Shown here piece by piece: positions 6,092 through 6,806 of a stretch of DNA of 6,806 bases (its first letter is position 1; each line of letters opens with the position of its first letter). The notes beneath the pieces were generated by a model that was not told where the DNA came from, did not search any database, and saw nothing but the letters and a program-made list of their open reading frames with translations. Source of the stretch: Bacteroidales bacterium (GTDB lineage: Bacteria; Bacteroidota; Bacteroidia; Bacteroidales; Muribaculaceae); assembly GCA_009177195.1 (NCBI GenBank), contig WFMA01000149.1, forward strand, positions 4,423-11,228, in the 5' to 3' direction. A program made the position numbers and the translations under genes.

Positions 6092-6806
6092 TATGCGGGT
6101 GGTCTTGTTAAGGAGATAGGCATCAAGTATAGTCATTGCCGCCATCGCTTCAACTATTGGCACCGCGCGTGGAAGCACACACGGATCATGCCTGCCTCTC
6201 GCCTGCAATTCTGTTGGGGTGCCATTGTCGTCGACCGTCGCAACGGGCTTCAACAGTGTAGCCACCGGTTTAAATGCCACGCGGAAATAGATGTCCATGC
6301 CATTTGAAATGCCGCCTTGAATACCTCCTGAATGATTTGAGGCTGTAGTGAGGTGATGCCTGTCAGATGCGGGAATGAACGTGTCAATCATTTCCGAACC
6401 TCGGCGACCAACTCCGTCAAATCCCATTCCGTAGTCGAAACCTTTTGCCGCATTTATGCTAAGCATAGCAGCTCCGAGCATCGAATGCAGTTTGCCGAAT
6501 GCGGGCTCGCCCAAGCCAACAGGAACGCCGGTGATTACGCCGGTAATGACTCCGCCTATAGTGTCGCCTGCCTTCTTCACCTCCTCAATCAAGCTGATCA
6601 TTTTTGAGGCGGTTTCCTGATCGGGACATCTCACAATATTGCTGTCAATTTGCGAGAGATCATAATTAGTGTAGTCCTTGTCAAGGCTGATATCCCCTAC
6701 CTGAGAAGTATAGGCATAGATTCCGATTCCCAATGTCGACAAGGCTTGACGAGCCAATGCGCCGCCCACAACTCTTGACAAAGTTTCACGCGCCGACGAC
6801 CTGCCG
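6089..6806 (-). CDS. aroC: Chorismate synthase, C-terminal part (5' end beyond the window)
   Basis: The frame is open from the right edge to the TAA at 6091-6089. It gives 238 residues, about the last two thirds of the usual 360. It converts 5-enolpyruvylshikimate-3-phosphate to chorismate, the last common step for aromatic amino acids, folate and quinones, using reduced FMN in the cytoplasm. Family motifs are visible, numbered from the first complete codon: GRSSARET (1-8), GVPVGLGEP (93-101), [16 protein letters not shown] (114-129), [13 protein letters not shown] (157-169), FRVAFKP (174-180) and the C-terminal signature [18 protein letters not shown] (204-221). No frame break is seen. The N-terminal FMN and substrate residues are outside the window. 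A TTG at 6781 is not a start: the protein sequence continues upstream in good homology. The gene is first of the visible leftward run. Confidence 0.95.
   Translation of the reverse strand, partial: GRSSARETLSRVVGGALARQALSTLGIGIYAYTSQVGDISLDKDYTNYDLSQIDSNIVRCPDQETASKMISLIEEVKKAGDTIGGVITGVITGVPVGLGEPAFGKLHSMLGAAMLSINAAKGFDYGMGFDGVGRRGSEMIDTFIPASDRHHLTTASNHSGGIQGGISNGMDIYFRVAFKPVATLLKPVATVDDNGTPTELQARGRHDPCVLPRAVPIVEAMAAMTILDAYLLNKTTRI

Noticed and set aside
6537..6565. Short tandem repetition GVIT-GVIT in AroC
   Set aside because: This matches the usual GG-V-x-x-V-x-x-GVP stretch of chorismate synthase and needs no duplication to explain it.
6779..6781. TTG as the start of a 230-residue chorismate synthase
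   Set aside because: The GRSSARET motif of the family continues in frame through it to the edge of the window, so the gene is cut by the window and does not begin here.

Overview
The window looks like chromosomal DNA of a gut-type member of the Bacteroidales (phylum Bacteroidota), possibly Muribaculaceae or a close relative. This rests on the character of the proteins (a Bacteroides-type second EF-G, a Bacteroidales-like chorismate synthase tail), the lack of clear Shine-Dalgarno sequences, AT-rich leaders, and at least one good match to the Bacteroidota sigma-70 promoter pattern (TTTG, about 19-21 bases, TAnnTTTG). The family placement is inferred from memory of the proteins, not from a search. 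No mobile element, CRISPR array, rRNA or tRNA is visible.

Layout. Bases 1-140 are an AT-rich leader with a palindrome and a weak promoter candidate. Bases 141-2297 (+) encode a divergent elongation factor G paralogue (EF-G2 type) whose G-domain has lost the catalytic His of DTPGH. A strong bidirectional hairpin terminator (2326-2358) separates it from a convergent leftward block. In transcription order (right to left) that block contains: the C-terminal part of chorismate synthase aroC (running off the right edge), a YhcC/TIGR01212-type radical SAM protein (start codon overlapping the aroC stop by one base), a radical SAM protein of the TIGR03916 'DNA modification/repair' family, its obligate partner of the TIGR03915 family (4-base ATGA overlap), and then a MarC-family membrane protein that appears to have its own promoter.

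How the parts fit. EF-G2 is a separate unit, probably for translation when energy is short. The aroC-rSAM-rSAM-TIGR03915 run is tightly packed and probably cotranscribed. Its most interesting part is the pair at 3130-5186. It joins a radical SAM core, a helix-hairpin-helix DNA-binding motif and, at the extreme C-terminus, a sequence (QLTLDF) resembling beta-sliding-clamp binding motifs. It is coupled to a partner protein that in other genomes is often fused to a uracil-DNA-glycosylase-like domain. Together these suggest an uncharacterised replication-linked DNA repair or modification system. MarC at the end is probably independent.
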